A stretch of 5,245 nucleotides of DNA, from positions 1 through 5,245 of the forward strand of contig JAKQXK010000407.1 in the NCBI GenBank assembly GCA_029561505.1, given 5' to 3'. Shown one piece after another: positions 4,252 to 5,245 of this stretch. The DNA is from Spirochaetota bacterium. Lineage in GTDB: Bacteria > Spirochaetota > Leptospiria > Turneriellales > Turneriellaceae. A model generated the notes under the pieces. That model made no database searches and was not told the DNA's origin. It saw only the letters and a list, made by a program, of their open reading frames with translations. The position numbers and the translations under genes are program-made. The number at the start of each line of letters is the position of its first letter. Position 1 is the first letter of the stretch.

Positions 4252-5245
4252 TCAAAATGGTATCGGAAAGTCTCTTCGCACTTCGGCGATATCGGCCAGA
4301 ACTTCTTTGCTCAGAACGAGTTCATGCGCTGCAATGTTGTTCTTCAGTTGCTGCATATTGGTCGCGCCAATAATGGCCGATGTAACAAACGGGCGCGACA
4401 GCACGAACGCGATCGCCAGCTGCGCAGCATCGAGGTTGTGCTTCTTCGCGACCGCCAGATACCGATCAACCGCCGCATGCGCTTGCGGCGTATCGCGTTG
4501 GTTGAAGCGGTTTGAGAGGGTCCAGCGGCTGCCTGCGGGGCGCGCGCCATTCGCATATTTTCCCGTGAGCATTCCCGCAGCGAGCGGAGACCATGCGAGC
4601 AGGCCGACTTTTTCTCTGACAGATATTTCCATGAGATCGGGTTCGTGCAACCGGTAGAGCAGGCTGTATTCGTTTTGAATCGATTGTACGCGAGGCAAGT
4701 CTTTCGTTTCTGAAGCGTGCAGGTACTTCATCGTGCCCCACGCCGTTTCGTTGGACAATCCTACATACCTTATCTTGCCGGCTGCAATCAGCTCTTTGAG
4801 TGTCGTGAGCACCTCGATGAAGTTGTCGATTTCGTGCTCGTTAGAGGAGTTCTTAATTTTATATGTCCAATGCTGGCCGAAATGGTATGAGCCGCGGTTC
4901 GGCCAGTGCAACTGGTACAGATCGATATAGTCGGTCTGCAAACGCTTCAGCGAAGCCTCGACACAGGCCGTGATGCTCGCGCGGTTGATATCGCTGCCGT
5001 CGTGAATCCACTTCAGGCCATTGCCGGCGATTTTCGTGGCGAGAATCACCTTGTCGCGGTTCTTGCGCGCCGCGAACCAGGTGCCGATGATACTTTCAGT
5101 CTTGCCATAGGTGTCGGCAGAAGGCGGCACGGCGTACATCTCTGCCGTGTCAAAGAAGTTCACGCCCTCGCCGAGGGCATAGTCCATCTGCTCGTGGCCT
5201 TCGGCCTCGGTGTTTTGCGTACCCCAGGTCATGGTGCCGAGGCAG
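4252..5245 (-). CDS. tas: Tas-family aldo/keto reductase, N-terminus outside the window
   Basis: The frame is open to the right edge and reads CLGT before the methionine at 5232-5230, so that methionine is internal (the CLGTMTWG strand) and perhaps 15-20 residues are missing. The 330 visible residues match the E. coli Tas type closely from memory: GTMTWGTQNTEAEGHEQMDYAL, FFDTAEMYAVPPS, SLKRLQTDYIDLYQLHWP, GKIRYVGLSNETAWG, IQNEYSLLYR, LTGKYANGARPAGSR, IIGATNMQQLKNNI. Counting from the internal methionine, the catalytic tetrad D28, Y33, K67, H109 is intact. No signal peptide is expected, so it is cytosolic, unlike the exported reductase at 570. The family reduces carbonyls with NADPH; E. coli Tas is known for suppressing a tyrosine auxotrophy, but its substrate here is unknown. 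It is the upstream gene of a likely two-gene unit with the membrane-anchored protein. Confidence 0.92.
   Translation of the reverse strand, partial: CLGTMTWGTQNTEAEGHEQMDYALGEGVNFFDTAEMYAVPPSADTYGKTESIIGTWFAARKNRDKVILATKIAGNGLKWIHDGSDINRASITACVEASLKRLQTDYIDLYQLHWPNRGSYHFGQHWTYKIKNSSNEHEIDNFIEVLTTLKELIAAGKIRYVGLSNETAWGTMKYLHASETKDLPRVQSIQNEYSLLYRLHEPDLMEISVREKVGLLAWSPLAAGMLTGKYANGARPAGSRWTLSNRFNQRDTPQAHAAVDRYLAVAKKHNLDAAQLAIAFVLSRPFVTSAIIGATNMQQLKNNIAAHELVLSKEVLADIAEVRRDFPIPF

Noticed and set aside
4471..4490. CGCCGCA / TGCGGCG stem in the Tas-like reductase gene
   Set aside because: Seven-base stem in GC-rich coding sequence, lacking the TAGAG/CTCTA ends of the 26-base palindromes.
4873..4906. 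Inverted repeat CTGGCCGAA / TTCGGCCAG in the Tas-like reductase gene
   Set aside because: Nine-base arms with a 16-base loop in conserved family coding sequence; the HWP and GQHW residues account for it, so chance is likely.
1..5245. CRISPR array, tRNA, rRNA, integrase or transposase gene
   Set aside because: No regularly spaced direct repeats, no recognisable RNA gene and no mobile-element protein are visible on either strand.

Overview
The window looks like ordinary chromosomal DNA of a Gram-negative-type bacterium with intermediate G+C content. It is densely coded, mostly with ATG starts and few strong Shine-Dalgarno sequences. A Tat-exported enzyme, a Sec-secreted hydrolase and a membrane-anchored protein imply an envelope with periplasmic or outer compartments. 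Protein character and base composition would fit a spirochaete of the Leptospirales (for example a Turneriella-like organism), but this is an impression from memory and not proven by any marker here.

Layout. (1) Positions 1-469, minus strand: 5' part of a membrane fatty acid desaturase running off the left edge. (2) Positions 470-569: divergent intergenic region with a 26-base palindrome and a perfect TATAAT box. (3) 570-1505, plus: Tat-signal aldo/keto reductase, carrying two large palindromes inside its 5' coding region. (4) 1531-1890, plus: small STAS-domain anti-sigma factor antagonist, probably co-transcribed with (3). (5) 1891-2098: about 208 bases without a gene, unusually rich in dyad symmetry (nested palindromes at 1890-1924, a long stem at 2001-2053). 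(6) 2099-2914, plus: secreted, cysteine-rich alpha/beta hydrolase (lipase/esterase type). (7) 2915-2971: compact GC-rich multi-hairpin between convergent genes. (8) 2972-4243, minus: membrane-anchored protein of unknown function. (9) 4252-5245, minus: Tas-family aldo/keto reductase, entering from the right edge and almost touching gene (8), so the two probably form an operon.

Functional coherence is weak: two unrelated aldo/keto reductases (one exported, one cytosolic), a lipid desaturase and a secreted hydrolase do not make a recognised pathway, and no defence, mobile or biosynthetic system is evident. The most notable signal is at the DNA level. Two 26-base palindromes, at 533-558 (intergenic) and 760-785 (inside a gene), share ends and length and differ by compensatory base changes. 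They look like two copies of one palindromic repeat family. A third, unrelated 32-base palindrome lies between them, in frame, in the linker that follows the Tat signal.
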